Notes: generated by a model not told the origin, from the sequence alone. A DNA stretch of 64,000 nucleotides from Frigoribacterium sp. Leaf8 (GCF_001421165.1 NZ_LMKB01000005.1:405671-469670), one strand, 5' to 3'; counted from the stretch's first letter, positions 32,365 through 42,324 are shown. Numbers and translations are program-made.

Positions 32365-34125
32365 TCAGGCGCCGGCCCCGTCGTCGGGCGTGACCTCGGA
32401 CCCGACCTCGGAGCCCACCTCGACCTCGTCGAGGCGGCCCGCCTCGAGGCGCACGCGCCGCGTCACCAGCTCGGCCGGCACCTCGACGTGCGAGATCACG
32501 ACGACCGTCGAGCCGTCGTCACGGGCGGTGGTCAGGACGTCGTGCACGAGCCGCCGGGCGGTCTCGGGGTCGAGTCCGGCCGTCGGCTCGTCGAGCACGA
32601 GCACCGGGAACCCCCGCAGGAGGGCACGCGCGAGCGAGATGCGCTGGGCCTGACCGCCCGAGACGAGGACGCCGCGCTCGCCCACCGGTGCGTCGAGCCC
32701 GCCGCGCTCGGCGGCCCAACGGCCCAGCCCGACACGGTCCAGGACCGCGAGCAGGTCGTCGTCGGTGGCCGTGTCGCGGGCGAAGAGCAGGTTCTGCCGC
32801 AGGGACTCGTCGAAGAGGTAGGGCGTCTGCTCGATCAGGCCGACCGTGGCCCGGACGGCGGCCGGGGCGAGGATCGCCGTGTCGACTCCCCCGACCTCGT
32901 ATCGACCCGTGTGTTCGACGAAGCGGGCCAGCACCCACGCCAGCGTGGTCTTGCCGGCGCCGCTCGGCCCCTCGACCACGAGGCGGTCGCCGACGGCCAC
33001 GTCGAGGTCGACGCCGCGGAGCGCGGGGCCCGCCGCCCCCGGCCAGGTCGCCGAGACCCCTCGCAGGCGAAGCGCGGGCACGGAGGCCGGCACGGCGGGC
33101 CCGTGGGCTCGGAGAGGGTCGGAGGCGGTGACGTCCGCCCCACCGGACACGTGGTCGTCGTCGACGACGCCGGCCGGCACGTCGACCGGCACCGCCGAGT
33201 CGACGCGGTCACCGCTCGCCCGCACGCGACGCCAGGCCAGCACGGCCGTCGGGACGGCACCGACGACCTCGAAGACGGCGAGGGGCACGAGGGCGACCAG
33301 CGCGAAGGCCGGACCGGTCAGCCCGCCCGAGGCGACGTCGGGAGCCACGACGGGGATCGTCGCGAGCACGGCGGCACCCGACAGCGCCGAGAGGACGGCG
33401 GCGACCACGCCCCCGGTCAGGGCCCGACGCGAAGAGGCGCGGCGCAGGTCGTCGTCGAGTCGAGCGACCCGGGCGAGCTGGCGGTCCACCGCCTCGAACG
33501 CGACGAGCACGTCGAGGTTCTGCACGAGGTCGACGACGGCGGCCGAGAGCGCCCCCCGCCGGTCGGCGAGGGTGCGTTCACTGCGGCGGGCGAGCCGGTC
33601 CGCGGCGACGCAGCCGACGACGAACGCGACGACGAGTGCGCCTGCCAGGACGACCGCCGCCATCGGCGACACCAGGGCGACGCCGACCACCGCGACGACC
33701 GAGGTCAGGCCCGACACCACGAGCGGCTGCACGACCCGGAGGGGAAGGTCCTGCAGGGCGTCGACGTCGCCGACGACGCGCGCCAGCAGGTCGCCGCGAT
33801 CGGTGCGGCCGAGACCCGCCGGGGCCACGCGGATCAGTCGGCGGTAGAGCTCGGTGCGGACCACGGCCAGCTGACGGAAGGCCGCGTCGTGGCTCGACAG
33901 CCGTTCGAGGTAGCGGAAGACCGCGCGGGTCAGGGCGAACGCGCGGACGCCCACGACGGCGAGCGAGAGGTAGAGGATCGGCGGCTGCTCGGCGGCCCGC
34001 GTGATCAGGTACGCCGACGCCGCGAGCAAGGCCACCGCCGAGAGGGCGCTCAGCGACCCGAAGACCAGGCCGGGGGCGGCGCGGCGCCCGGCGGGCTGAG
34101 CCGTGCGGAGCAACGAGCGGGTCAC
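32365..34125 (-). CDS. cydC: Heterodimeric ABC exporter CydC subunit
   Basis: With CydD it exports thiols (cysteine or low-molecular-weight thiol) needed to assemble cytochrome bd. The 586-residue product has an N-terminal six-helix membrane domain and a C-terminal ATPase with GPSGAGKTT, LVSGGQAQRISLARAL and VLVLDEPTAGLD. The GTG at 34125 overlaps the CydD stop by four bases. It is last in cydABDC. Confidence 0.93.
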   Translation of the reverse strand: MTRSLLRTAQPAGRRAAPGLVFGSLSALSAVALLAASAYLITRAAEQPPILYLSLAVVGVRAFALTRAVFRYLERLSSHDAAFRQLAVVRTELYRRLIRVAPAGLGRTDRGDLLARVVGDVDALQDLPLRVVQPLVVSGLTSVVAVVGVALVSPMAAVVLAGALVVAFVVGCVAADRLARRSERTLADRRGALSAAVVDLVQNLDVLVAFEAVDRQLARVARLDDDLRRASSRRALTGGVVAAVLSALSGAAVLATIPVVAPDVASGGLTGPAFALVALVPLAVFEVVGAVPTAVLAWRRVRASGDRVDSAVPVDVPAGVVDDDHVSGGADVTASDPLRAHGPAVPASVPALRLRGVSATWPGAAGPALRGVDLDVAVGDRLVVEGPSGAGKTTLAWVLARFVEHTGRYEVGGVDTAILAPAAVRATVGLIEQTPYLFDESLRQNLLFARDTATDDDLLAVLDRVGLGRWAAERGGLDAPVGERGVLVSGGQAQRISLARALLRGFPVLVLDEPTAGLDPETARRLVHDVLTTARDDGSTVVVISHVEVPAELVTRRVRLEAGRLDEVEVGSEVGSEVTPDDGAGA

Positions 34126-35765
34126 GAGGGGCCTCCGATCGGGACGACGACGTCGGCCGCGTCGCTGACGGCGCGGCGGTGCGTGACGACGACCACGGCG
34201 ACGCCCGTGGCCGCGATGCGACGGAGGCCCTCGACGACCCGGGCCTCGGTGACCCGGTCGAGGGCGGACGAGGGCTCGTCGACCAGCAGGAGGCGCGCCC
34301 CGACGCGGTCGAGCCGGTACAGCGCCCGGGCCACCGACACCCGCTGCGCCTGGCCGCCGGACAGCCCCTCGCCGCCGGCCCCGAGCACGAGCGCCGGGTC
34401 GAGGCCGGCCGCGCCGGCCAGGTCGAGGGCGCGGACGACGGCCTCGGTGTCGGGCCCGTCCTCGTCGCCGAGGCCGACGTTGTCGGCGACGGTGCCGGAC
34501 GACAACTGGGCGGACTGGCCCGACCAGGCGATCTCGTGGCGGGCGGGCGCGCGGCCCGACGAGCGCCAGACGGCGCGTCCCTCGCACGGCTCGAGCCCCA
34601 GCACGGCGTCGAGCAGGGTGGACTTCCCGGCACCGCTCGGTCCGACGACCGCGGTGACGCGACCCGTCTCGGCGACGAAGGAGGTCTCGGCCAGCCGCAC
34701 CGCGCCTCCTCGGCCGACCGACACCCGGTCGACGACGAGCGCGTCGGCCTCGGGGAGGGCCGCGGCCGGATCGGCGTCGGTCGTCGCCCGGGACGACCGG
34801 GGCGTGACGTCGCCGTCCTCGTCATCCAGCAGCTCGAAGACGTCGTCCGCCGCCGCGACCCCGTCGGCCGCGGCGTGGTAGTTGGCTCCGACCTGGCGGA
34901 GGGGCAGGTAGGCCTCGGGGGTGAGCAACAGCACGAACAGCCCGGCGGTCAGCCCCAGCGACCCCTCGACGAGCCGGATGCCGATGGACACGGCGACGAG
35001 TGCGACGGACAGCGACGCCGCGAGCTCGAGCACGAAGCCGCTGAGGAACGACACGCGCAGCACCGTGACCGTCTCGACCCGGTAGTCGTCGGTGATGCGA
35101 CCGATCCGCTCGACCTGGCGCCGCTCGCGACCGAAGGCCTTGAGCGTCGACGCCCCGCCCACGGCGTCGGCGAACGACGAGGCGAGGTGCGTCAGGCGGT
35201 CCCACTGCCGGGTCTGGGCGGCCCGAGTGGTCCACCCGATCAGGACCATGAAGACGGGGATCAACGGCAGGGTCAGCACGACGATCAGGGCCGACAACCA
35301 GTCGTGGAGCGCCATGACGACGATGAGCAGCGGCGTCGCCAGGGCCGTCAGCACCAGCTGCGGCAGGTAGCGCGCGAAGTACTCGTCGAGGGCGTCGAGC
35401 CCGGGGCCGACGAGCGTCGCGACGCGCGCCGAGGAGTGGCGGTCGACCCAGGCGCGCCCCCGGTCGGCGACCGCGCGGACGACCCGGGCCCGCAGCTGGC
35501 TCTTGACCTGCGCCGCGGCCCGCGCGGCCGTCACCTCGAGGGCCCAGGCGACGAGCGATCGTGCCGCCACCGAGACCCCGAGCCCCAACAGGGTGGTCGA
35601 GAGACCGGAGACGCGCCCGTCGACGACCTGGACCACGGCCGTCGTGGTGAACCAGGCCACGGCGACGATCGCGAGGGTCTGCGCGAGGCCGAGCACGGCA
35701 CCGAGCCCCAGGAACACCCGGGCGGCGGAGGCGTAGCGCAGGAGGCGCGGGTCGAGCGGCTTCAC
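34122..35765 (-). CDS. cydD: Heterodimeric ABC exporter CydD subunit
   Basis: The 547-residue half-transporter has membrane helices in the first 320 residues and an ATPase with GPSGAGKST, LSGGQAQRVSVARAL and LLLVDEPSSALD. It is the CydD partner by order (cydA-cydB-cydD-cydC) and similarity. The ATG at 35765 is ten bases after the cydB stop. Confidence 0.93.
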   Translation of the reverse strand: MKPLDPRLLRYASAARVFLGLGAVLGLAQTLAIVAVAWFTTTAVVQVVDGRVSGLSTTLLGLGVSVAARSLVAWALEVTAARAAAQVKSQLRARVVRAVADRGRAWVDRHSSARVATLVGPGLDALDEYFARYLPQLVLTALATPLLIVVMALHDWLSALIVVLTLPLIPVFMVLIGWTTRAAQTRQWDRLTHLASSFADAVGGASTLKAFGRERRQVERIGRITDDYRVETVTVLRVSFLSGFVLELAASLSVALVAVSIGIRLVEGSLGLTAGLFVLLLTPEAYLPLRQVGANYHAAADGVAAADDVFELLDDEDGDVTPRSSRATTDADPAAALPEADALVVDRVSVGRGGAVRLAETSFVAETGRVTAVVGPSGAGKSTLLDAVLGLEPCEGRAVWRSSGRAPARHEIAWSGQSAQLSSGTVADNVGLGDEDGPDTEAVVRALDLAGAAGLDPALVLGAGGEGLSGGQAQRVSVARALYRLDRVGARLLLVDEPSSALDRVTEARVVEGLRRIAATGVAVVVVTHRRAVSDAADVVVPIGGPS

Positions 35766-35775
35766 GGACGTCGCC

Positions 35776-36777
35776 TCAGTGCGCGGCCGGGATGGTAGCC
35801 CGGGTGATCCGCTTGCGGAAGATCCAGTAGGTGAAGCCCTGGTAGCCGAGGATGAGCGGGACGAAGACGAGGGCCACCCAGCTCATGATCGTCAGGGTGT
35901 AGGTCGAGCTCGACGCGTTGGCGATCGTGAGACCGTTCGCCGGATCGTTGCTCGCCGGCATCACCCAGGGGAAGAGCGCGGCGAACAGGCTCGACACCGC
36001 CAGGGCGATCGTGAGGGCCATGAGGCCGAAGGACCGGCCCTCGCGACCGCGCAGGTTCGCGACGAACGAGGCGATCAGGCTGACGGCGGCCCCGGCCGAG
36101 AGGACCACCGAGGCGAGGGTCCCGTGCATCAGCGAGGTCAGGACCAGGAAGGACGCCGCGACGACGATCGTCACGAGCCCCGCGCGGGTGGCCAGGCGCC
36201 GGGCCCGGTCACGGATCGCCCCCTCGGTCTTGAGCGTGACGAACACGACGCCGTGCGTGAAGAAGAGCAGCAGGGTCGTGAGACCGCCCAGCAGGGCGTA
36301 GGGGTTCAACAGGTCGACCAACGTCCCGGTGTAGTTGTGCCCCTCGTCGAGCGGCACGCCCTGCACGACGTTGGCGAACACCAGCCCCCAGACGAACGCC
36401 GGCACGGCCGAGCCGACGACGATCATGAGGTCGAAGCGGCGCTTCCACGAGGACTCGGGACGCTGGTGGCGGTACTCGAACGAGACGCCCCGCGCGATCA
36501 GGGCCAGCAGGATGAGCAGCATCAGGAGGTAGAAGCCGCTGAACAGCGTGGCGTACCACTCGGGGAAGGCCGCGAACAGGAACGCGCCGGCGACGATGAC
36601 CCACGTCTCGTTGAGGTCCCAGACCGGACCGATGGTGTTGATCAGCACGCGCCGGTCGGTGTCGTCGCGACCGAGGAAGGGCAGGGACATGCCGACCCCG
36701 AAGTCGAAGCCGTCGAGCACGAAGTAGCCGACGAAGAAGAACCCGAGGATCACGAACCAGAGGGTGGGGAGGTCCAT
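35776..36777 (-). CDS. cydB: Cytochrome bd oxidase subunit II
   Basis: The 333-residue polytopic protein shows CydB hallmarks: FFVGYFVLDGFDFGVGMSLPFLGR at the N-terminus, IGPVWDLNETWVI and many hydrophobic helices. Together with CydA it forms the high-affinity quinol oxidase used at low oxygen. It starts 43 bases after the cydA stop. Confidence 0.97.
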   Translation of the reverse strand: MDLPTLWFVILGFFFVGYFVLDGFDFGVGMSLPFLGRDDTDRRVLINTIGPVWDLNETWVIVAGAFLFAAFPEWYATLFSGFYLLMLLILLALIARGVSFEYRHQRPESSWKRRFDLMIVVGSAVPAFVWGLVFANVVQGVPLDEGHNYTGTLVDLLNPYALLGGLTTLLLFFTHGVVFVTLKTEGAIRDRARRLATRAGLVTIVVAASFLVLTSLMHGTLASVVLSAGAAVSLIASFVANLRGREGRSFGLMALTIALAVSSLFAALFPWVMPASNDPANGLTIANASSSTYTLTIMSWVALVFVPLILGYQGFTYWIFRKRITRATIPAAH

Positions 36778-36820
36778 GGTCAGAGCCTTTCTCGCATCGG
36801 TTCGGTGGGGGTGGTGGGCA

Positions 36821-38233
36821 TCAGTAGACCGTCGCCTCGTGGCGGATCTCGCCCGACACGGGGTCGGGCTCGGGGGCGTCGGCCGGCCCCTTCTGGGCGG
36901 CCCTGACGATGAGCTTGAACTCGACGACCGCGAGCGTGCCGTAGATCAGCGTGAAGGCGACGAGCGAGATGAGCACCGTCAGGCCGGTGACGCCCGGCGA
37001 GACGCCGTCCTCGGTCTTCAGCAGCCCGAAGACGAGCCAGGGCTGTCGACCCATCTCGGTGAAGACCCAGCCGACGATCATGGCGAGGAGGGGCATCGGG
37101 TAGCTGAAGACCGCGGCCCGCCAGACCCACCTGTTCTGCGGCAGTCGCCCCTTGCGGGTGATCCAGAGGCCGACGAGCGAGACGAGGACGCTGACCATGC
37201 CGAGGCCCATCATCCAGCGGAAGGACCAGTAGGTGACCCAGATGATCGGGGTGTAGTCCCCCGGACCGTAGAGCTGCACGTACTGCGCCTGGAGGTCGTT
37301 GATGCCCTCCACCGTGCCGTCGAAGGTGTGCGTCGACAGGAACGACAGCAGGTACGGCACCCGGATGCTGAAGAGCTCGTGCACCCCGTCGGGCGTGCCC
37401 AGGGTGAAGATCGAGAACGAGGCGTCGGCGCCCGTGCTGGTCTTGTACAGGGCCTCCGCGGCCGCCATCTTCATCGGCTGGGTCTCGACCATGGCGAGAC
37501 CCAGCTGGTCGCCCGTGATGAAGGTGAGCGCGCCGGCGGCCACCATCGTCCAGAGACCGAACCGCAGGGCCGGTCGCATCGTCTCGAGGTGCTGGTTGCG
37601 CGAGAGGTGCCAGGCGGCGACGGCGACGATGACCGCGGCCGAGACCATGAAGCAGGCGAAGATCGTGTGCGGGAACGCGGCGAGGGCGACCTTGTTGGTC
37701 AGCACCTCCCCGATGCTCGTGAGCTCGGCCCGCCCCTTCTCCTCGTTGATGTCGTAGCCGACCGGGTTCTGCATGAAGGCGTTCGCGGCGATGATGAAGT
37801 ACGCCGAGAGGATGCTGCCGATGGTCGCACCCCAGATGCTCAGCAGGTGGAGCTTCGGCGGCACCTTGTCCCAGCCGAAGATCCAGATGCCGATGAAGGT
37901 CGCTTCGAGGAAGAACGCGAGCAGGCCCTCGAGCGCGAGCGGGGCGCCGAACACGTCGCCGACGAACCGCGAGTAGTCGGACCAGTTCATGCCGAACTGG
38001 AACTCCTGGACGATGCCGGTCACGACGCCCATGGCGAAGTTGATCAGGAAGATCTTGCCGAAGAACTGGGTCAGCTGCAGGTAGTGGACGCGGCCGGTGC
38101 GCACCCAGGCCGTCTGGAAGACCGCCACCGTGAAGGCCATGCCGATCGTGAGGGGCACGAACAGGAAGTGGTAGATCGTGGTGAGCCCGAACTGCCAGCG
38201 GGACAACAGCAGCGGGTCGAGCAGCTCGTTCAT
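36821..38233 (-). CDS. cydA: Cytochrome bd oxidase subunit I
   Basis: The 470-residue heme-carrying subunit opens LLLSRWQFGLTTIYHFLFVPLTIG, with the early His that ligands heme b595. The quinol-binding Q-loop region is short, and the GRQPW motif (TEMGRQPWLVFGLLKTEDG) marks the heme/quinol region. The ATG at 38233 gives the conserved N-terminus and GAGGGAGAAGG lies upstream. It is first in the operon. A TAGGCT near 38297 on the minus strand is a candidate -10. Confidence 0.97.
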   Translation of the reverse strand: MNELLDPLLLSRWQFGLTTIYHFLFVPLTIGMAFTVAVFQTAWVRTGRVHYLQLTQFFGKIFLINFAMGVVTGIVQEFQFGMNWSDYSRFVGDVFGAPLALEGLLAFFLEATFIGIWIFGWDKVPPKLHLLSIWGATIGSILSAYFIIAANAFMQNPVGYDINEEKGRAELTSIGEVLTNKVALAAFPHTIFACFMVSAAVIVAVAAWHLSRNQHLETMRPALRFGLWTMVAAGALTFITGDQLGLAMVETQPMKMAAAEALYKTSTGADASFSIFTLGTPDGVHELFSIRVPYLLSFLSTHTFDGTVEGINDLQAQYVQLYGPGDYTPIIWVTYWSFRWMMGLGMVSVLVSLVGLWITRKGRLPQNRWVWRAAVFSYPMPLLAMIVGWVFTEMGRQPWLVFGLLKTEDGVSPGVTGLTVLISLVAFTLIYGTLAVVEFKLIVRAAQKGPADAPEPDPVSGEIRHEATVY

Positions 38234-38363
38234 CGGGATGTGCCTTCTCCCTCGGATGGTGGTGGTGGTCGTGCGTCGCACCGTCGGGACGTGTCGAGCC
38301 TAGATCCGGAGATGACCGACACCTGTCGTTTAGGGCACCCGGGCGCCGTGCACTCGCTGTGAA

Positions 38364-38369
38364 TAGGCT
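38364..38369 (+). promoter_or_regulatory. -10 element of the dedA gene
   Basis: TAGGCT-cgggcgg-GTG: the hexamer ends seven bases before GTG 38377. This predicts a leaderless transcript and excludes the GTG at 38359, which lies upstream of the expected start of transcription. Confidence 0.5.
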
Positions 38370-38376
38370 CGGGCGG

Positions 38377-39045
38377 GTGAACGACGTGCTGACGACCCTG
38401 CTCGACCTGGTGCAGTCCGTCGATCCCGTGCTGAGGACGGTGCTGGCCGGCGTCGCCATGGTGCTCGAGACGTCGGTGCTGCTCGGCCTGATCGTGCCGG
38501 GCGACACGGTGGCGATCGTGTCGGCCACGGCGGTGGCGTCACCCTTCGAGTTCGGTGCGCTCGTGGTCGCCCTCGTCCTCGGCGCCCTGGTGGGCGAGAG
38601 CATCGGGTTCGCCCTCGGCCGGTTCTTCGGACCGAGGATCCGCGCGAGCGCGCTCGGACGACGCCTCGGCGAGGCGAACTGGGTCCGGGCCGAGAACTAC
38701 CTCGCGCGACGGGGCGGCATCGCCGTCTTCGTCTCGAGGTTCCTGCCGGTTCTGCACTCGCTCATCCCGTTGACGGTGGGCACGAGCCCCATGCGCTACC
38801 GGACGTTCCTCACCTGGACGGCCCCCGCCTGCCTCCTCTGGGCCCTCGCCTACGTCTCCGTCGGCGCGGCGGCCGCGGGCAGCTACCGCGAGCTGGCGGA
38901 CCGACTGCACCAGGCCGGGTACGTCTTCGTCGGCATCATCGTCGCGTTCGTCCTGCTGGTCGTCGTCGTGAAGAAGGTCCTGCACCGCCGCGAGGAGCGC
39001 CACATGACACGCCCCGACGGGGACGCGGGCGACGGGACGTCCTGA
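38377..39045 (+). CDS. DedA-family membrane protein
   Basis: The 222-residue product has about five membrane segments and DedA landmarks: ETSVLLGLIVPGDTV, GESIGFALGRFFG and VSRFLPVLHSLIPLTVG (the FxxRxxPxx... motif). DedA proteins act in undecaprenyl-phosphate or lipid flipping and membrane homeostasis. I chose GTG 38377 over 38359 because of the leaderless -10. The TGA stop is part of a TGACCCGCGCCTCCTCGG copy of the dispersed motif. Confidence 0.88.
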   Translation: MNDVLTTLLDLVQSVDPVLRTVLAGVAMVLETSVLLGLIVPGDTVAIVSATAVASPFEFGALVVALVLGALVGESIGFALGRFFGPRIRASALGRRLGEANWVRAENYLARRGGIAVFVSRFLPVLHSLIPLTVGTSPMRYRTFLTWTAPACLLWALAYVSVGAAAAGSYRELADRLHQAGYVFVGIIVAFVLLVVVVKKVLHRREERHMTRPDGDAGDGTS

Positions 39046-39090
39046 CCCGCGCCTCCTCGGGGTCGCCCTCCGGGCGGGGCCCGGACGACG

Positions 39091-39124
39091 GAGAGCCCCG
39101 TTCCGCGAACGGAACGGGGCTCTC
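39091..39124. terminator. Bidirectional terminator between dedA and the importer operon
   Basis: gagagccccgttccg (39091-39105) and its exact complement (39110-39124) form a 15-bp stem with a CGAA loop between two convergent genes. Confidence 0.9.
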
Positions 39125-39135
39125 GACGAGGGGGC

Positions 39136-40071
39136 CTAGATGTCGAGCAGGCCCTTCTCGGTCAGGTAGTCCTTGGCGATGGTGGCCGAGGACTCCTTGT
39201 CGGTCTGGCTCTTCGAGTTGAGCTTCTGCAGGTCGGAGGCGCTCAGGACCTCGTCGACGCTGTCGATGACGTCCTGGGCGTCGGAGTCGACCTTGTCGGA
39301 CACGATCGGCACCACGTTCTGCGGCAGGATCATGTTCTCGGGGTCTTCCAGGGTGACGAGGTCGTTCTCGGCGATCAACGGGCTGGCCGTGTAGATGTCG
39401 GCCAGCTGGACGCTGCCGTCGGTCAGGGCCTTGACCGTCAACGGGCCACCGCCGTCGTCGATCGGCGTCGAGGTGACGTCGACACCGTAGATGCTCTTCA
39501 ACCCGGGAGGGCCGTAGGGACGTTCGGCGTTCTCGGGCGGAGCACCCAACGTCAGCGTGCCGGAGTAGTCCTTGAGGTCGGCCAGGCTCGTGATGTCGTT
39601 CTCCTCGGAGAACTCCTTCGTCACGTTGTAGCTGTCCTGGTCGGACGCCGCGGCGGCCTTCAACGCGGTCAGACCGGAGGGCAACGCGGCGGCGAGGGCC
39701 GTCTCGACCTCTTCGGGCGACTTGGCGGTCTCGTCCTTGTCGTAGTACTGCAACAGGTTGCCGGTGTACTCGGGGAAGACGTCGATCTTGCCGGACTCGA
39801 GCTCGGGCAGGTAGACCTCGCGCTGACCGATCTGGTACTGACGGTCGACCGTGTAGCCCTTGGCCTCGAGGGCCTGGGCGTACAACTCGGCGATGATCTC
39901 GTTCGAGTAGTACTGCTGCGAGCCGATGACGAGCGTGTCGCCGTCGCTCGACGCCGACGAGTCGCCGGAGCTCAGCGGGTCGCTCGACGCGCACCCTGCC
40001 AGGGCCACCATGGCCCCGATCGCGACTGCGCCGAGAACGGTGAGCCGGCCTTTCTTGTTCGCTGTGATCAC
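39136..40071 (-). CDS. Glycine betaine/choline-type ABC substrate-binding lipoprotein
   Basis: The 311-residue product has a lipoprotein signal ending in LAGC (Cys27), followed by a Ser/Asp-rich tether and an OpuAC-type binding domain (LVIGSQQYYSNEIIAELYAQAL, IDVFPEYTGNLLQYY). It captures quaternary amines such as glycine betaine outside the membrane. The start is GTG at 40071, overlapping the upstream permease stop by four bases. It is the fourth gene of the importer operon. Confidence 0.92.
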   Translation of the reverse strand: MITANKKGRLTVLGAVAIGAMVALAGCASSDPLSSGDSSASSDGDTLVIGSQQYYSNEIIAELYAQALEAKGYTVDRQYQIGQREVYLPELESGKIDVFPEYTGNLLQYYDKDETAKSPEEVETALAAALPSGLTALKAAAASDQDSYNVTKEFSEENDITSLADLKDYSGTLTLGAPPENAERPYGPPGLKSIYGVDVTSTPIDDGGGPLTVKALTDGSVQLADIYTASPLIAENDLVTLEDPENMILPQNVVPIVSDKVDSDAQDVIDSVDEVLSASDLQKLNSKSQTDKESSATIAKDYLTEKGLLDI

Positions 40072-40808
40072 TGTGTGCCTTTCGTGAGGGGTGTTGCCGT
40101 GACCGCCCCGGGCCGGACGGCCCTGGAGCGGATGTCGGTGGGGCGCCCGGCCGTGACCCCGGCGGGGACGACGAGACGCTGGACGATCGAGAAGAGGATC
40201 TCGAGGACGACCGCGAGGGCGATGACGAGGATGGAGCCCGCCAGCATCTTCGGGTAGTCGTTCGCCCGGAGGCCCGTGATGATGTAGCTGCCGAGACCGC
40301 CCGCGCCGACGAAGGTGGCGAGGGTCGCCGTCGCGACGACCTGGAGGACGGCGGACCGGATGCCGCCGATCAACAGGGGCAGGCCGAGGGGCATCTCGAC
40401 CTTCGTCATGATCTGCCACTCGGTCATGCCGACGGCCCGTGCGGCGTCGACGGTCTTGCGGTCGACGGCCTCGAACCCCGAGTAGGCACCGGCGAGCACC
40501 GACGGGATCGCCAGGATGACGAACGAGATGATCGGCGCGGTGAGGCCGATGCCGACGGACAGGGCGATCAGGGTGATGACGCCGAAGGAGGGCAGGGCAC
40601 GCGCGCCGCCCGAGATCGAGACGGCGATCGAGCGACCACGGCCGGTGTGTCCGATGAGGTACCCGACGGGAACGGCGATCACCGAGGCGATCACCACCGA
40701 GAGGGCGCTGTACCAGAGGTGCTGGCCCAGCCTCGTGGGGATGCCGTCGGCACCCGTCCAGTGGATCGGGTCCGCGAGCCAGGCGAACGCCTCGACGAAG
40801 AAGTTCAC
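40068..40808 (-). CDS. Quaternary-amine ABC transporter permease (second)
   Basis: The 246-residue BPD_transp_1 permease has about five to six helices, with the ATPase-coupling loop in DAARAVGMTEWQIMTKVEMPLGLPLLIGG (EAA-type, about residues 130-160). GTG 40808 overlaps the preceding permease stop by four bases. The last ~35 residues are a hydrophilic tail. Confidence 0.92.
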   Translation of the reverse strand: MNFFVEAFAWLADPIHWTGADGIPTRLGQHLWYSALSVVIASVIAVPVGYLIGHTGRGRSIAVSISGGARALPSFGVITLIALSVGIGLTAPIISFVILAIPSVLAGAYSGFEAVDRKTVDAARAVGMTEWQIMTKVEMPLGLPLLIGGIRSAVLQVVATATLATFVGAGGLGSYIITGLRANDYPKMLAGSILVIALAVVLEILFSIVQRLVVPAGVTAGRPTDIRSRAVRPGAVTATPLTKGTQ

Positions 40809-41491
40809 GGCAGCACGACCTTCTGGCGGTCCTGGAGGGGAGCGACGGGCTTGATCTTGGCGTCCTTGCGGCTCCAGGGCATGAGGACCCGCCCGAGGAG
40901 CACGAGCAGGAAGTCCAGCACGAGGGCCATGACGATGGTGAGCACGATCCCCGCCACGATCTCGGCGGTGATGTCGCGCTGGAAGCCGTCGATGAAGAGG
41001 AGTCCCAGACCGTTGACGCCGAGCACCCCTCCGACCGTGGCGAGGCTGACCGTGCTCACCACGACGACCCGCAGACCGGCGAGCATGACCGGACCCGCCA
41101 GGGGGAACTCGACCCTCCAGAACCGTTGCCAGGACGAGTAGCCCACGGCCGTCGCCGACTGCGTGACGTCGGCCTCGACGGCGGCGAGGGCGTCGGCCAC
41201 CGATCGGACCATGAGGGCGATGCCGTAGAGGGTGAGGCCGATGACGATGTTGACGGGACTCCGCAGCGAGGTGCCGAAGACCACCGGCAGGGCGATGAGG
41301 AGGGGCAAGGACGGAATCGCGTAGAACAGACCGGCGACCGTGAGGATTCCCCTCGACACCCGGTAGCGGTTCGCGAACCAGCCGATGGGCAGCGAGATGA
41401 CGAACGCCAGGATGACCGGCGGCACGCTCAGGCCGAGGTGCACGATCGTCTTGTCGAGGATGTAGTCGCTGTTGGACCAGATCCAGTTCAC
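40805..41491 (-). CDS. Quaternary-amine ABC transporter permease (first)
   Basis: The 228-residue permease belongs to the same family. Its EAA-type loop is QSATAVGYSSWQRFWRVEFPLAGPVMLAG. It pairs with the other permease to form the channel. The ATG at 41491 overlaps the ATPase stop by four bases, so the four genes are translated as a coupled set. Confidence 0.92.
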   Translation of the reverse strand: MNWIWSNSDYILDKTIVHLGLSVPPVILAFVISLPIGWFANRYRVSRGILTVAGLFYAIPSLPLLIALPVVFGTSLRSPVNIVIGLTLYGIALMVRSVADALAAVEADVTQSATAVGYSSWQRFWRVEFPLAGPVMLAGLRVVVVSTVSLATVGGVLGVNGLGLLFIDGFQRDITAEIVAGIVLTIVMALVLDFLLVLLGRVLMPWSRKDAKIKPVAPLQDRQKVVLP

Positions 41492-42324
41492 GACGCCTGC
41501 CCACCTCGGACCGACTCGGTCAGCACCCCGGCGGTGCGCCCGTCGCCGTCCACCACCACCTGCCCGGTCGGCGTCTGCTCGACGTGGAGGGCACGCTTGC
41601 CCCGGTTGGCTCCGATGAACTCGGCGACGAAGTCGGTGGCGGGTGCCGAGAGGATCTCGGCGGGGCTGCCCTGCTGGGCGATCTGGCCGCCCTTCTCGAG
41701 GATCACGACCTGGTCGCCGAGGTAGAAGGCCTCGTCGATGTCGTGCGTGACGAAGACGACGGTCTTGTCGAGTTCGCGCTGCAACCGGATGAGCTCTTGC
41801 TGCAGGTCGGACCGGACGAGCGGATCGACGGCACCGAAGGGCTCGTCCATGAGCAGGATGTTCGGGTCGACGGCGAGGCCACGGGCCACGCCGACGCGCT
41901 GTTGCTGCCCTCCGGACAGCTGGCTCGGGTAACGCTGGGCCAGGTCACGGTCGAGACCGACGGTGTCCATGAGCTCGAGGGCGCGGTCGCGGGCGACCTT
42001 CTTCGACGTGCCCTTGAGGACGGGGACGGTCGCGATGTTGTCGACGACCTTGCGATGCGGAAGGAGGCCGGAGTTCTGCATGACGTAGCCGATGCTGCGG
42101 CGGAGCCCGACGGGCTCGAGGTCGCCGATCGACTTGCCGTCGATCTCGATGACACCGGAGGTCGGGTCGACCATGCGGTTGATCATCCGCAGGATCGTCG
42201 TCTTGCCGCAGCCGCTCGACCCGACGAAGACCGTGGTCTTCCGGGACGGGATCACCAGGCTGAAGTCGTCCACCGCCAGGGTGCCGTCGGGGTACTGCTT
42301 CGTCACGGAACGGAACTCGATCAT
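41488..42324 (-). CDS. Quaternary-amine ABC transporter ATPase
   Basis: The 278-residue ATPase has FVGSSGCGKTT (Walker A), QLSGGQQQRVGVARGL (signature), ILLMDEPFGAVDPL (Walker B) and VTHDIDEA (H-loop). It is OpuCA/ProV-like but lacks the tandem CBS osmosensor; only a short C-terminal tail follows the ATPase core. The ATG at 42324 has GAGGAA upstream. It is first in the importer operon. The choice between betaine, choline and carnitine cannot be made. Confidence 0.93.
   Translation of the reverse strand: MIEFRSVTKQYPDGTLAVDDFSLVIPSRKTTVFVGSSGCGKTTILRMINRMVDPTSGVIEIDGKSIGDLEPVGLRRSIGYVMQNSGLLPHRKVVDNIATVPVLKGTSKKVARDRALELMDTVGLDRDLAQRYPSQLSGGQQQRVGVARGLAVDPNILLMDEPFGAVDPLVRSDLQQELIRLQRELDKTVVFVTHDIDEAFYLGDQVVILEKGGQIAQQGSPAEILSAPATDFVAEFIGANRGKRALHVEQTPTGQVVVDGDGRTAGVLTESVRGGQAS

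Noticed and set aside
38359-38376. GTG 38359 as the dedA start
   Set aside because: The TAGGCT -10 at 38364-38369 lies downstream of it, so the transcript would not contain this codon; GTG 38377 fits the leaderless spacing.
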